This document shows, in pieces, positions 8,751-18,049 of a stretch of DNA of 64,000 bases (the first letter of the stretch is position 1; every line of letters begins with the position of its first letter). The stretch lies in NCBI RefSeq assembly GCF_019801215.1, contig NZ_JAHVJO010000001.1:1054001-1118000 (forward strand). The letters run 5' to 3'. A program made the translations under genes and the position numbers. Below the pieces are notes generated by a model. The model did no database searches. It saw nothing but the letters and a program-made list of their open reading frames with translations, and was not told the DNA's origin. This DNA comes from Fictibacillus nanhaiensis (GTDB taxonomy: Bacteria; Bacillota; Bacilli; Bacillales; Fictibacillaceae).

Positions 8751-9914
8751 TCACACCTTTTCATTTAAAACAATTTGTGAGAGCTGCTCTTCAAATGACA
8801 TACCGTTAGAATCAAGCTCATCGCTTGAATCATCATCCTCAGTCCGTTTCCTGTCTTCATGATTTTGATTTTCCTGATCATGAAATTCAAAAGACTGCTC
8901 GTCTTTTTGAAAAAATACTTCAAGCTTTTCAAATTCGATATTTTGTCCTGCAAACGATTGTTTTAATTGGGACAGCTGGCCGTCTAACGCTTCTTTTGCA
9001 GCTTGACTGGATGCTATTATTCTAGCAGTGATCTCTCCCTGTTTTTGAACGAGCTGAATTTCAATCGTTCCTAAGTGCTCCGGAGTGAGTTTAATGTGCA
9101 GTTTGGCAAAACCGGCTTCGTTTACAATCAATTTACCTCTTGTGATCAGCTGCTGTATTTCTCTTGTAAACTGTTTTTGTCCTTCGTCACTAGAAGCGGG
9201 AACTCTTAACGTCCATTGTTCTAAAGGTGAGAGTGGACTCTGAAACGTTTGAAACTCTTTTGAAGCTGGTGTCAACTGTTCACTAGTCTTTGTTGGTACA
9301 TACCTTTGAAAAGCTTGTTCGGCATAGGTCTGTACTTTCTTTACGACAGATAGTTGTTCCATGATCTTGTGAAACGTATTTTTATCTTGTGTTGCTTGAT
9401 CATTCATCAGCTTTTTGACTTGATTAAAAATTTGCTCGATTTGTTTTGGCAATGAATGTTTTTGATCAAGATTTGCGGATGGAAACCACTTTTCTAAAAG
9501 TGATGTTAACTCTTTCTTTTGCGAATCTGTTAGCGTTTGCTGTTGATCTTGTACCATTACTTGTAAAAGGATTGCTAACTTCATTTCTGGTGCACCATTC
9601 ATAACATCAGAGGCGTCGATCCGTTCCTGAAGTAATCTCTCAATCTCTTCTCTCAGTTCAGCTGGAAATCCATCTAATAAAGACTGAACTTCCTCTTCAT
9701 TTACCGATTCTAAATTCCAAAGGTGCTCTATTTCTTCTCCAACGGACAAAAGGTTCATAATGATTCCACCTAACCCATCAGAACTTTCTGCAGGTGGGGT
9801 TTCAGAAGTTGAGAGCAATTGTGAAAAAAGCATTCCAGTACTTGGTTGTTTACTGCCATTTGACATCGGAATGGAAGTTGATGATTGGGATAGCATGACT
9901 TGCATATTCTTCAC
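8751..9914 (-). CDS. fliK: FliK, hook-length control protein
   Basis: FliK is a secreted ruler that measures the hook and triggers the FlhB specificity switch. The 387 residues include a long, poorly conserved Gln/Ser-rich N-terminal part and a C-terminal hook-length domain at about 255-340 (AKLHIKLTPEHLGTIEIQLV, then GEITARIIASSQAAKEALDG). The highly acidic tail (about 345-370) is rich in Asp/Glu/Asn. It lies between ylxF and flgD, as in B. subtilis. Confidence 0.88.
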   Translation of the reverse strand: MKNMQVMLSQSSTSIPMSNGSKQPSTGMLFSQLLSTSETPPAESSDGLGGIIMNLLSVGEEIEHLWNLESVNEEEVQSLLDGFPAELREEIERLLQERIDASDVMNGAPEMKLAILLQVMVQDQQQTLTDSQKKELTSLLEKWFPSANLDQKHSLPKQIEQIFNQVKKLMNDQATQDKNTFHKIMEQLSVVKKVQTYAEQAFQRYVPTKTSEQLTPASKEFQTFQSPLSPLEQWTLRVPASSDEGQKQFTREIQQLITRGKLIVNEAGFAKLHIKLTPEHLGTIEIQLVQKQGEITARIIASSQAAKEALDGQLSQLKQSFAGQNIEFEKLEVFFQKDEQSFEFHDQENQNHEDRKRTEDDDSSDELDSNGMSFEEQLSQIVLNEKV

Positions 9915-9919
9915 CTCCT

Positions 9920-10510
9920 TTAAAGAGAATTACTCGCCATTAAAACGGTAAGCTCGGCTGCACGTTTCCTATCAAGTTTTGCAAGAATGGCGGCTTGTGT
10001 TTCTGATTGTAAAAGAGTTAATATTCCAAGAACTTCGTTATTGCTCATCTCTGTCATGACTGCAGCGGCATCTTTTGCACTCATTGCCTCATAAAGCTTT
10101 TTTAATTGTTCGTTCTCTTCTTCCTTAACTGTTGTTTCTGCATCTTCAACTTGCTTTTCAAGTAAAGCAATATCACCTTTTAGAGTAATCACTTCTTTTT
10201 CCTTTTTTTGAAGATCGGCTGTTAGTAATTTTATGTAATCTTCTTGCTCATCAATTTTTGCTTGATATTGTTTTTCAAGATTTTCATTATTTACAATCGT
10301 TGTAACTAGTTCATCTTCATCAAATGCATTCTTGATTAACGGAATCTTTTTGCCAGTATTCTTCGCTTCTTCAAGAACGTTTACTCCCATAAACGAAAGA
10401 ACAATAGCAAAGACGGTTACAGCAAAAATTGCAGGAACGACGATTACTAAGAGAAACCATACAAATTTACTCGATTTTTCATTTTGTTTCATCGGCTCAC
10501 CTGTTTTCAC
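9920..10510 (-). CDS. ylxF: YlxF, MotE-like membrane-anchored coiled-coil protein
   Basis: A 196-residue protein with a basic start, one membrane helix at about 15-38 (FVWFLLVIVVPAIFAVTVFA) and a coiled coil at about 75-140 (LQKKEKEVITLKGDIALLEK). The end is an MgtE-N-like helical domain (YEAMSAKDAAAVMTEMSNNE, then ILTLLQSETQAAILAKLDRK). The architecture matches YlxF of B. subtilis and the periplasmic chaperone MotE of other bacteria. Its role in Bacillus is not settled. It overlaps fliJ by 4 bp. Confidence 0.82.
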   Translation of the reverse strand: MKTGEPMKQNEKSSKFVWFLLVIVVPAIFAVTVFAIVLSFMGVNVLEEAKNTGKKIPLIKNAFDEDELVTTIVNNENLEKQYQAKIDEQEDYIKLLTADLQKKEKEVITLKGDIALLEKQVEDAETTVKEEENEQLKKLYEAMSAKDAAAVMTEMSNNEVLGILTLLQSETQAAILAKLDRKRAAELTVLMASNSL

Positions 10511-10944
10511 GACTTCGCATAACGCAAAACAGAAAATTCATCATTTTGCTTGTTCTCATAAGAAGTCACTTCCATTTTATAGACGTGTAATTGTTTCTCT
10601 TTCAGCTTTTCAAACTTCTTCACTTCAATCGTTTGCTGAAGAAGTTTTTGTTGAATGATTTGCATTCTCTCTCTAGCCCGTTGAAGAAGGGGCTGTAACT
10701 CTTTAATCTTGTTTGTCATGGATAATAAAAAGCGTTGTGTATTCTGAAGATCATTTACAACTATTTTTTGCTGAAATTGTTGGTTTGAATGGTTTTCTAC
10801 GTCTTCTTTGCGTTTTAAAAGGCTGTAAATTTCTTCTGCAATACTTTCAAATGCCTGAACTGCTTCACCTAGCTCAAGTTCAATGGATTCTTTTTCTTTT
10901 TGTTTAACTGATAAAACTTTTTCCATTGAGAATTGAAACGACAT
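10507..10944 (-). CDS. fliJ: FliJ, flagellar export chaperone escort
   Basis: A 145-residue, nearly all-helical coiled-coil protein (FSMEKVLSVKQKEKESIELE, then long Gln/Glu/Lys heptads to the end) with no membrane part. FliJ sits in the FliI ATPase ring and links it to FlhA. The call rests on the N-terminal family pattern, the size and the place directly after fliI, with which it shares one base. Confidence 0.88.
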   Translation of the reverse strand: MSFQFSMEKVLSVKQKEKESIELELGEAVQAFESIAEEIYSLLKRKEDVENHSNQQFQQKIVVNDLQNTQRFLLSMTNKIKELQPLLQRARERMQIIQQKLLQQTIEVKKFEKLKEKQLHVYKMEVTSYENKQNDEFSVLRYAKS

Positions 10945-12287
10945 TACAGATCATCCTTTCCAAATTCCATCAAAAGCCGCTGTACGGCTTCATCAAAACT
11001 TACATCTTCGTCCACTTGCTGTTTTAAAAATGACAGAATGCTAGGATATGTCTGAATGGCTTCATCAACGATTTTAGACGATCCTCTTTTGTATGCTCCA
11101 ATGCTTATAAGGTCTTCAGCTTCAACATATGAGGAAAGAAGTTCTCTAAATCTATCAGCGGCCTGACGATGTTCCACTTGGACAATATCATTCATTACTC
11201 GGCTAATGCTTTTTAAAATATTCACTGCCGGAAACTGACCTTTATTCGCTAGACTTCGATCCAGTATAAAGTGCCCGTCTAAAATTCCTCGTACTGTATC
11301 TGATATCGGTTCATTAAAGTCGTCTCCGTCAACGAGAACTGTATAAAAGGCAGTGATCGTACCGTTCTTGTTTGTACCCGACCGTTCTAAAAGCTTTGGC
11401 AAGACTGCGAAGACGCTTGGTGTGTAACCTTTTGTTGTTGGAGGTTCCCCTACGGCAAGTCCGATCTCTCGCTGCGCCATTGCGACACGTGTTACAGAAT
11501 CCATCATCAACATGACATTCTTTCCTTGATCCCTGAAATATTCTGCTATGGCGGTTGCAGTTTGGGCTCCCTTTATCCGCATTAATGCAGGCTGATCTGA
11601 GGTTGCAACGATTACAACTGAACGCTTTAACCCTTCTTCACCAAGGTCTCGTTCTATAAAGTCGAGTACCTCTCTGCCACGCTCGCCAATGAGTGCTATA
11701 ACATTAAGATCGGCTGTTGAGTTTCTCGCTACCATACCAAGCAAAGTACTCTTCCCAACACCGCTACCAGCAAATATGCCTAAACGCTGTCCTTTTCCTA
11801 CAGTCAAAAGACTGTCGATAGAGCGAATTCCCAATTGAATGCTCTCATGAATTCTTGGCCGTTCCATTGGATTGGGGGGCTCATTTTCAGTAGGATATCG
11901 AAACAATCCCCGAGGAAGAGAAGACCCATCAAGCGGAATGCCCATACCATCTAATACTTTTCCTATCAGTGATTGTCCTACTTTAATTTCCAGTGGTCTG
12001 TGAGTCGCTTCTACAAGACTGCCGACCGCAATATCTTTAACATGAGTAAAAGGCATGAGCAGCACGTTTTCTTCTTGGAAACCAACAACTTCTGCTTTAA
12101 TTTTTTGTTTTTTTCCATTCGATGTATGGATGTAGCAAACATCTCCAATGGATGTCTTCGGCCCCTTTGACTCAATCATCAACCCGATTACCCTGATTAC
12201 TTTTCCATATCTTTTAAATGAGTCGATGGACTGCAAGGAATCTATCAGGTAATCAACATTCATGCTTGAATACCTCAATCTGCTCAA
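10944..12287 (-). CDS. fliI: FliI, flagellum-specific export ATPase
   Basis: This F1-beta-like hexameric ATPase of the flagellar export apparatus has 447 residues. Walker A is GIFAGSGVGKST at about 170-181. The GERGREV catalytic loop is at about 201-207, and the Walker B strand ends in MLMMDSVTR near 259-267. The export-ATPase signature PSVFAVLPKLLERSG is present. The start ATG overlaps the 3' end of fliH by 35 bp, and the stop overlaps fliJ by one base, so the three genes are tightly coupled. Confidence 0.96.
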   Translation of the reverse strand: MSRLRYSSMNVDYLIDSLQSIDSFKRYGKVIRVIGLMIESKGPKTSIGDVCYIHTSNGKKQKIKAEVVGFQEENVLLMPFTHVKDIAVGSLVEATHRPLEIKVGQSLIGKVLDGMGIPLDGSSLPRGLFRYPTENEPPNPMERPRIHESIQLGIRSIDSLLTVGKGQRLGIFAGSGVGKSTLLGMVARNSTADLNVIALIGERGREVLDFIERDLGEEGLKRSVVIVATSDQPALMRIKGAQTATAIAEYFRDQGKNVMLMMDSVTRVAMAQREIGLAVGEPPTTKGYTPSVFAVLPKLLERSGTNKNGTITAFYTVLVDGDDFNEPISDTVRGILDGHFILDRSLANKGQFPAVNILKSISRVMNDIVQVEHRQAADRFRELLSSYVEAEDLISIGAYKRGSSKIVDEAIQTYPSILSFLKQQVDEDVSFDEAVQRLLMEFGKDDL

Positions 12288-13056
12288 TCAGCTTTTCTCT
12301 AATCTCTTTTAGCTGAACATCGAGAGTGGCATCGATTTTTCCAAAAGGGAATTCGATGACAGCACCATTTTCCTCTAATGATTCATCCGGATAAATAAAC
12401 AATGTTGCCGTTGATTGCAGCATATTTTTTAACTCTTCACGATGATGAAGGGTTAGATCAAACCATTGGGTAGGAACATATAATTTTACCGTTTCAAACT
12501 CGCGAGCTTCTTTTACAAGTTGTTTCACGATTGATACCCATACTTCTGGAGTATCTTCTAATGTTCTTCCAATAATCTTCTCAGCAGCCTTAATCGCCAA
12601 TAAAATTATTTGTGGCTCTGCTTCATTTATGACTTCATCATAATCTTCTTTCATTTTGTCAATGAAACTCTTTACTTCATCTAGTTGTTTCTTCCAGTTT
12701 TGATGACCTTGTTCAACCCCAGATTGGAACCCCGCTTCAAAACCTTCTTGTTTTGTTCTCTCGAATTCTTCTTGCATCTTCAAGCGCCACTCTTGTTCTT
12801 CTGCTTTTATTTTTTCATGCTGTGATTGTACAAACATTTCAGCATCAGCTTTGAGTTGAGCTGCTTCTTTTTTAGCTTCTTCTAACAAAGTGGAAGCTTC
12901 ATTTTTTAGACGATGTATTGTAGTGTCATCATCTTCTTCAGGTATGCTCTCATTTATTTGTGCAAAAAGGGTAAGAGGTTGTATCCCGATTACTACATCT
13001 TGATCAGGGGCACGATGATTGCTTTGATTGTTAAAAGATTTAATTACCTTAGACAA
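12253..13056 (-). CDS. fliH: FliH, regulator of the export ATPase
   Basis: FliH binds FliI and tethers it to the C ring. The 267 residues have a long charged coiled coil in the middle (about 45-135) with a GxxxG-like stretch (EGFEAGFQSGVEQGHQNWKK). The C-terminal FliH/YscL domain follows (ILLAIKAAEKIIGRTLEDTP and VIEFPFGKIDATLDVQLKEI). It overlaps fliG by 8 bp at its start. Confidence 0.9.
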   Translation of the reverse strand: MSKVIKSFNNQSNHRAPDQDVVIGIQPLTLFAQINESIPEEDDDTTIHRLKNEASTLLEEAKKEAAQLKADAEMFVQSQHEKIKAEEQEWRLKMQEEFERTKQEGFEAGFQSGVEQGHQNWKKQLDEVKSFIDKMKEDYDEVINEAEPQIILLAIKAAEKIIGRTLEDTPEVWVSIVKQLVKEAREFETVKLYVPTQWFDLTLHHREELKNMLQSTATLFIYPDESLEENGAVIEFPFGKIDATLDVQLKEIREKLIEQIEVFKHEC

Positions 13057-14062
13057 TCACATCATCTCCTCCGCCTCTAGCGATAACGAGTTCTCCAGCT
13101 TCTTCAAGTCTGCGGATTGTCCCAACGATTCTTGATTGAGCTTCTTCCACATCACGAAGGCGGACAGGACCCATGAATTCCATTTCTTCTTTAAAGTTCT
13201 CTGCCATACGCTGCGACATATTGTTAAACATCACTTCTTTCACTTCTTCACTAGAAGCTCGTAATGAAAGTAGCAAGTCTTCGTTTTGAACTTCGCGTAT
13301 AACGCGCTGAATGGCACGGTTATCCAGCGTAACAATGTCTTCAAACACAAACATTCTCTTTTTGATCTCTTCTGCCAATTCAGGGTCTTGAATTTCCAGT
13401 GCATCCAGAATCGTTCTTTCTGTACTGCGATCAACACCATTAAGGACTTCTACAACTGCTTCAACACCACCAGCTTGTGTGAAATCTTGTGTTACGGTTG
13501 CTGAAAGTTTTCGTTCTAAGATCTGTTCTACTTCACTGATTACTTCAGGGGACGTTCTGTCCATTAAAGCAATACGTTTTGCAATATCTGCCTGCATTTC
13601 AGTTGGCAGCTCAGATAATATTTGACCTGCTTGCGATGAATCTAAGTAAGCTAATATGAGTGCAATTGTCTGCGGATGTTCATTTTGAATAAAATTTAAG
13701 ATTTGCCCCGGCTCTGCTTTTCGAGCAAAATCGAATGGTCTAACTTGCAGAGTTGACGTTAGCCTGTTAATGATCTGCATCGCTTCGTCTTTGCCCATCG
13801 CTTTTTCCAAAACCGTTTTAGCGTAACCAATTCCACCTTGCGTAATATAATCTTGAGCAAGGGCTAATTGATGAAATTGTGTAATAATCTCTTCTTTTAA
13901 TGTTGAATCTACTTTTCTAACTTGAGAGATTTGCAGCGTCAGTCTTTCAATTTCTTCTTCACTCAAATGCTTATACACTTGAGCCGCTACATCAGGACCT
14001 AAAGAGATAACGAGGATTGCTGCTTTCTCTTTGCCTGACAACTCTTTTGCGCCTTTAGCCAT
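13049..14062 (-). CDS. fliG: FliG, flagellar motor switch/torque protein
   Basis: FliG is the C-ring protein that meets the stator; it has 337 residues. The N-domain binds FliF (ELSGKEKAAILVISLGPDVA). The middle domain has the EHPQ motif (FIQNEHPQTIALILAYLDSS). The C-domain carries the charged torque helix (MEFMGPVRLRDVEEAQSRIV). The clutch protein EpsE acts on FliG in B. subtilis; no epsE is in this window. fliG starts 13 bp after fliF and overlaps fliH by 8 bp. Confidence 0.96.
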   Translation of the reverse strand: MAKGAKELSGKEKAAILVISLGPDVAAQVYKHLSEEEIERLTLQISQVRKVDSTLKEEIITQFHQLALAQDYITQGGIGYAKTVLEKAMGKDEAMQIINRLTSTLQVRPFDFARKAEPGQILNFIQNEHPQTIALILAYLDSSQAGQILSELPTEMQADIAKRIALMDRTSPEVISEVEQILERKLSATVTQDFTQAGGVEAVVEVLNGVDRSTERTILDALEIQDPELAEEIKKRMFVFEDIVTLDNRAIQRVIREVQNEDLLLSLRASSEEVKEVMFNNMSQRMAENFKEEMEFMGPVRLRDVEEAQSRIVGTIRRLEEAGELVIARGGGDDVIV

Positions 14063-14075
14063 CTTTCGCTACCTC

Positions 14076-15671
14076 CTATTCCTCTGTTAACCACGTTCTA
14101 ACAAGTTTTGCGAACTCTTCCGGTTTTTCTTTTGCCATTCTTTCAAGTTGTTCTTTACGAACTGTACCTTCAGAACCTTGCTCTTTATTCACATCAGGAA
14201 CGTAATACGTCTGTTGTGTTTCCATCTCGTATTCTTCAATCGTACCCTTATCCTCTTCAACTCTCTTTTTACGTGAAAGTAAGAAGATTAGTAGAATGAT
14301 AATGAGAAGCAAAATCCCTCCGGTTATGTAAATCCAAATGGGTATGCCTGTAGATGCCGGCTTTGCGTCTGGCTTTCCATTAAAGGGTTGGGCAGAAACA
14401 AATATCTTTTCTTGAATCTGCTCGTCTGTTAATTGGTTGTTCACGTCTTTAGATATACTCGTTCTTACAATTGCACTTAAGATTTGTTCAATATCATCTA
14501 GTCTTTCTTGTGGCAATGATTCAGGTTTTTTCGGGTTTGGAGGCTCCACCATAACCTGAATACCTAAATCTCTAATCTGGTATGGACTCTCAACAATTTC
14601 TTTCCGAATCTTATTTACTTCATTATTTATTCGTTCTTCAACTTTTTCATAATCTCCGTTAGAACCACCAGCTGCTCCCGGATATGTAGGCACTTCTTGA
14701 TCGCCTGTTCCTCCTACACCGCCCGCCGCTGCTCCTTCACCAGTAAACGTTTCACGAATTCTCTCAACACTAATCTCGATCCCTTTCATGTTGTCTTTAT
14801 CAACAGGTTCGACGATCGTTTCTTCTCTCTTTTCTTCCGTGAAATCGATATCAGTCGTTACAGTAGCTACCACTTTATCTTGTCCCATGATCGTTGCTAG
14901 CATCTGCTGAACACGTCGCTGTAAGTCTCGCTCTACATCTTGCTTAATCTTCCTCTGTTCTTCGTATTTTGAAGCAGAAGAATTAGCATTTCCAGAATGA
15001 TTTAGATCGTAATAATTAAAGTATTGGTCAGTGATGACGATATTTTCCATAGGGAGATTAGATACGCTTTTGGATACAAGGTGATAAAGTGCTTTTACCT
15101 GATCCTCATTTAGTCTCGCTCCATCACCTAATGAAAGAACAACTGATGCAGATGCTTTTTCTTCTTCTTGGTTCACCCAAACACTGCTTTCTGGCAGTGT
15201 GATCATTACACTTGCATCTTCTACCCCATTAATACTTTTAATTAAATTGGCTATTTCCGTTTGAGTTGCTTCCCGTTCAAGAACACCGAATTCTTTATCC
15301 GTAATACCAAACCCTGATTTTTCTCCAAAATAAGAGAAATCAATATTTCCACTTTTCGGCAGCCCTTCTGCAGCTAGCTGAACTTGCAGATTATTCACTT
15401 GACCTTCTGGAACAAGGATGGTTTTTCCGGCGTCCCCTACCTCATTTGCGATTCCTTTACTATTTAAATTCTCCTGAATCTGGCCTGCTTCTTGAGGTGA
15501 TAGATTCGTATATAAAGGAACTAGATTAGGGGTGGACATCATGACGGTCAGAAAAATAAAACCTGCTATAAAAAGGAAAATACCCCCGAGTATTATTCCT
15601 TTTTGTGTATTTGAACGGGCTTTAAACCGTTCTGTTATTTGCTTAGTGACTTGTTTCATTTTCTCGTTCAT
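14076..15671 (-). CDS. fliF: FliF, flagellar MS-ring protein
   Basis: FliF forms the membrane ring on which the flagellum is built. The 531 residues have a first membrane helix at about 22-44 (GIILGGIFLFIAGFIFLTVM) and a YscJ-like N-terminal ring domain (NLVPLYTNLSPQEAGQIQEN). A second helix lies at about 436-458 (IPIWIYITGGILLLIIILLI), and the C-terminal FliG-binding tail is KPEEFAKLVRTWLTEE. The start was set at ATG 15669-15671, preceded by GGGGGAAAAA. A longer frame back to 15692 would begin at a TTG upstream of that ribosome binding site. Confidence 0.95.
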   Translation of the reverse strand: MNEKMKQVTKQITERFKARSNTQKGIILGGIFLFIAGFIFLTVMMSTPNLVPLYTNLSPQEAGQIQENLNSKGIANEVGDAGKTILVPEGQVNNLQVQLAAEGLPKSGNIDFSYFGEKSGFGITDKEFGVLEREATQTEIANLIKSINGVEDASVMITLPESSVWVNQEEEKASASVVLSLGDGARLNEDQVKALYHLVSKSVSNLPMENIVITDQYFNYYDLNHSGNANSSASKYEEQRKIKQDVERDLQRRVQQMLATIMGQDKVVATVTTDIDFTEEKREETIVEPVDKDNMKGIEISVERIRETFTGEGAAAGGVGGTGDQEVPTYPGAAGGSNGDYEKVEERINNEVNKIRKEIVESPYQIRDLGIQVMVEPPNPKKPESLPQERLDDIEQILSAIVRTSISKDVNNQLTDEQIQEKIFVSAQPFNGKPDAKPASTGIPIWIYITGGILLLIIILLIFLLSRKKRVEEDKGTIEEYEMETQQTYYVPDVNKEQGSEGTVRKEQLERMAKEKPEEFAKLVRTWLTEE

Positions 15672-15751
15672 TTTTTCCCCCGATAAACGCAATAAAAAAT
15701 TTTATAGCTACCCCCAAATTAGAACGCACATTACGAATTATATAATAGGTC

Positions 15752-16051
15752 TTAAACCTGCATTCTCATGATTTCCTGGTAAGCTTCAACTACTTTATTG
15801 CGAATTTCAAGAGTAGTTTGCAATGTAACACTTGCTTTTTCAGCTGTAATCATGACTTGGTGAAGATCATCCATATTGCCATTCATTAACGCCTGTGTAG
15901 CATGGTTTGACTGCGTTTGAGTCTCATTTAAATTCTCTATTGCACCTTGAAGATAATTTTTAAAGCTTTCTTGAGCTTCAAATGGTGTAGTTTTTGACGT
16001 TGGAGTAATACTGTTTAAACTTTGAAGTGCTCCAATTGAAATTTTATCCAT
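15752..16051 (-). CDS. fliE: FliE, MS ring-rod junction protein
   Basis: FliE joins the MS ring to the proximal rod and is the first exported substrate. The 99 residues end with the family signature: HQVMITAEKASVTLQTTLEI followed by RNKVVEAYQEIMRMQV. The N-terminal part is polar. It sits between flgC (12 bp upstream) and fliF. Confidence 0.94.
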   Translation of the reverse strand: MDKISIGALQSLNSITPTSKTTPFEAQESFKNYLQGAIENLNETQTQSNHATQALMNGNMDDLHQVMITAEKASVTLQTTLEIRNKVVEAYQEIMRMQV

Positions 16052-16063
16052 GAGTCACCACTC

Positions 16064-16513
16064 CTAACGGCCGATTTCTAGGGCTTTTAAGTACATCCCT
16101 TTTGCTGCGTTTAATGCAGTAACATTTGCTTCATATGATCTTGTCGCGCTCATTAAATCAACCATCTCTTTTAGTGGATCTACATTAGGCAACTGGACAA
16201 AACCCTCTTCGTTTGCATCTGGATGATCTGGCTGATATACCGATTTGAACGGTGTATCATCTGCTATGATCCCATTCACTCTAACACCGTTTACATTTTC
16301 TTCTTTATTAACCGCTTTGTTATACATACTTTTAAAACTGGATTCCCCTGAACCCAGTACAACCATTTTTCTTTTATACGGCTCCCATTCACCGTTTACT
16401 AGTCTACCTCTTGTTGTATCCACATTCGCCATGTTTGCTGAAGCAACATCCATTCTAAGTCTTTGAGCAGTTAGTCCAGATGCAGATACATTTAAAGCAT
16501 CAAATACTCCCAT
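16064..16513 (-). CDS. flgC: FlgC, flagellar proximal rod protein
   Basis: A rod subunit of 149 residues. The N-terminal rod signature is ALNVSASGLTAQRLRMDVAS followed by ANMANVDTTRG. The C-terminal helix is VDLMSATRSYEANVTALNAA. The middle is short and polar. It follows flgB by 2 bp. Confidence 0.96.
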   Translation of the reverse strand: MGVFDALNVSASGLTAQRLRMDVASANMANVDTTRGRLVNGEWEPYKRKMVVLGSGESSFKSMYNKAVNKEENVNGVRVNGIIADDTPFKSVYQPDHPDANEEGFVQLPNVDPLKEMVDLMSATRSYEANVTALNAAKGMYLKALEIGR

Positions 16514-16515
16514 AC

Positions 16516-16902
16516 CTATCTCCCACCTTTAACAACCATCTTAATCGAGCTGAATTTTCCGTTTATTCGCTGCACGAGTGTTTGATAATACAATTGGTTT
16601 TTCGCTAATTCTGCCATTTCCTTATCAACATCTACGTTGTTGCCATTGTGATTCATCGTTGTATTTCCTTGTTCTTTTACATAAAAGGAAGAAGGAGTCT
16701 GAGTGCTGAAGGAAACATGCCGCTTATCCGTTTGATTTGCGTTTAAACTTCGATCGAACTCCTGTTTAAAAACTGTTTCTTTCGCTTTATATCCAGGAGT
16801 GTCCACATTAGCCAAATTATTTGAAATGGTTTTTTGTTTTAGTGCTGACCCATCTAATGCCATTTCCAAGTTTCTCATGACAGGGCTAGAGAACAAGTCC
16901 AT
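16516..16902 (-). CDS. flgB: FlgB, flagellar proximal rod protein; first gene of the fla/che operon
   Basis: A rod subunit of 128 residues, with ALDGSALKQKTISNNLANVD and TPGYKAKETVFKQEF near the start and AELAKNQLYYQTLVQRINGK near the end. The start was set at ATG 16900-16902, six bases after GAGG in GAGGGAAGTG. A GTG just upstream lies too close to that site. This is the first gene of the large flagellar operon, separated from codY by about 340 bp that include the codY terminator. Confidence 0.94.
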   Translation of the reverse strand: MDLFSSPVMRNLEMALDGSALKQKTISNNLANVDTPGYKAKETVFKQEFDRSLNANQTDKRHVSFSTQTPSSFYVKEQGNTTMNHNGNNVDVDKEMAELAKNQLYYQTLVQRINGKFSSIKMVVKGGR

Positions 16903-16961
16903 CACTTCCCTCTTTTTTACTATAGATGTTTCATTTAATGTTAAATCTTACCGCTATATCA

Positions 16962-16993
16962 TATTTTAAGTGATATATCCAAAAAGTGTCTAT
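16962..16993 (-). promoter_or_regulatory. Candidate sigma-A promoter for the fla/che operon
   Basis: On the minus strand TAGACA (16992-16987) is separated by 18 bp from TAAAAT (16968-16963), about 60 bp before flgB. Both boxes are one or two bases off consensus in very AT-rich sequence, so the call is weak. I saw no convincing sigma-D site (TAAA and GCCGATAT) in this gap, although B. subtilis has one there. Confidence 0.33.
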
Positions 16994-17193
16994 GTATTTT
17001 TTCCCAAAGTGACGTTTTTCGATATAAAGCACTATATTTCGACTAGTTCTATATACCCAAAAACTTTAATAGTAATAATATCCTGTCTTTTTCCAAGCTG
17101 AATTGGTGTTTTTATTGCTTCTAATGAATCGACAAATTTTTTATTACTCATTGAAAATCATCTTTTTTGTCTATGTTTTGATGGATTAAAACC

Positions 17194-17234
17194 TAAAAAA
17201 AAGCCCATTCTTAGTAAAAAGAATGGGCTTTTCA
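17194..17234 (-). terminator. Rho-independent terminator after codY
   Basis: An inverted repeat AAGCCCATTC(TT)/(AA)GAATGGGCTT of about 12 bp with a 6-base loop is followed on the minus strand by eight T. It begins just after the codY stop. An A-rich arm on the other side could let it work in both directions. It insulates flgB from codY transcription. Confidence 0.88.
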
Positions 17235-17245
17235 TTTTTTCATCA

Positions 17246-18025
17246 TTATGATGTTTTTAGTTTTTCAAGTTCTAACAAGAATTTGTCGTTTAAAACCTTA
17301 ATATACGTTCCTTTCATTCCAAGAGAACGCGACTCGATTACACCAGCACTTTCTAATTTTCGAAGTGCGTTTACGATTACAGATCGTGTAATCCCTACTC
17401 TATCTGCAATTTTACTCGCTACAAGTAATCCTTCGTTTCCTTCAAGTTCTTCGAAGATGTGTTCGATTGCTTCAAGTTCGCTGTATGACAATGAACTGAT
17501 CGCCATTTGTACAACAGCTTTGTTTCTAGCTTCTTCTTCGATCTCTTCCGCTTTCTCACGAAGGATCTCCATTCCAACTACTGTAGCACCATACTCAGCT
17601 AATACAAGATCATCTTCTTCGAAAGAAGTTGATAGTCTTGAAAGAATGAGCGTACCTAATCTCTCTCCGCCTCCAACGATAGGGACGATTGTAGTTAATC
17701 CTGTAGAGAATAAGTCTTTGTTTTCAACAGGGAAAGCTGTGTAGTCACTCTCAATGTCAATATTGGATAGAGACTCTGTAATGTTGAAAAGATTTTTAGT
17801 GTAGTCAGTTGGGAACTGACGGTCTGTAATCATCTTTTTCATACGCTCGTTCTCAATCTCTTGTTTTAAAGCTAATCCGAGCAGCTTACCGCGGCGGCTC
17901 ACTACGAATATATTAGCACCGATTACAGAGCTTAGTGTTTCAGCCATCTCTTTAAAGTTTACTTGTTTGCCACCAGTTTGTTGTAGCATTGAGTTAATGC
18001 TTCTTGCTTTGTTCAATAAATTCAT
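17246..18025 (-). CDS. codY: CodY, GTP/branched-chain amino acid-sensing repressor
   Basis: CodY is the global regulator of stationary-phase and nutrient genes; it binds isoleucine/leucine/valine and GTP. The 259 residues, the normal length, start with [18 protein letters not shown]. The N-terminal GAF domain (about 1-155) includes [19 protein letters not shown]. The winged-helix DNA-binding domain at about 200-240 has [20 protein letters not shown]. It is the last gene of xerC-hslV-hslU-codY, 24 bp after hslU, and is followed by a strong terminator. Confidence 0.97.
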   Translation of the reverse strand: MNLLNKARSINSMLQQTGGKQVNFKEMAETLSSVIGANIFVVSRRGKLLGLALKQEIENERMKKMITDRQFPTDYTKNLFNITESLSNIDIESDYTAFPVENKDLFSTGLTTIVPIVGGGERLGTLILSRLSTSFEEDDLVLAEYGATVVGMEILREKAEEIEEEARNKAVVQMAISSLSYSELEAIEHIFEELEGNEGLLVASKIADRVGITRSVIVNALRKLESAGVIESRSLGMKGTYIKVLNDKFLLELEKLKTS

Positions 18026-18049
18026 TTTCTTTCTTCCTCCTAGTGCATC

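Larger units (their letters stand above)
16903..17245. other. Intergenic region between codY and flgB
   Basis: 343 bp without a gene. It holds the codY terminator at its right end, then AT-rich sequence (16920-17190) expected to carry the fla/che promoters. No open reading frame with a ribosome binding site was seen on either strand. Confidence 0.7.

Noticed and set aside
17223-17744. 173-residue open frame on the plus strand opposite codY
   Set aside because: It is antisense to a highly conserved gene; the Ser-rich translation reflects codons of codY read backwards, and it starts in the terminator.
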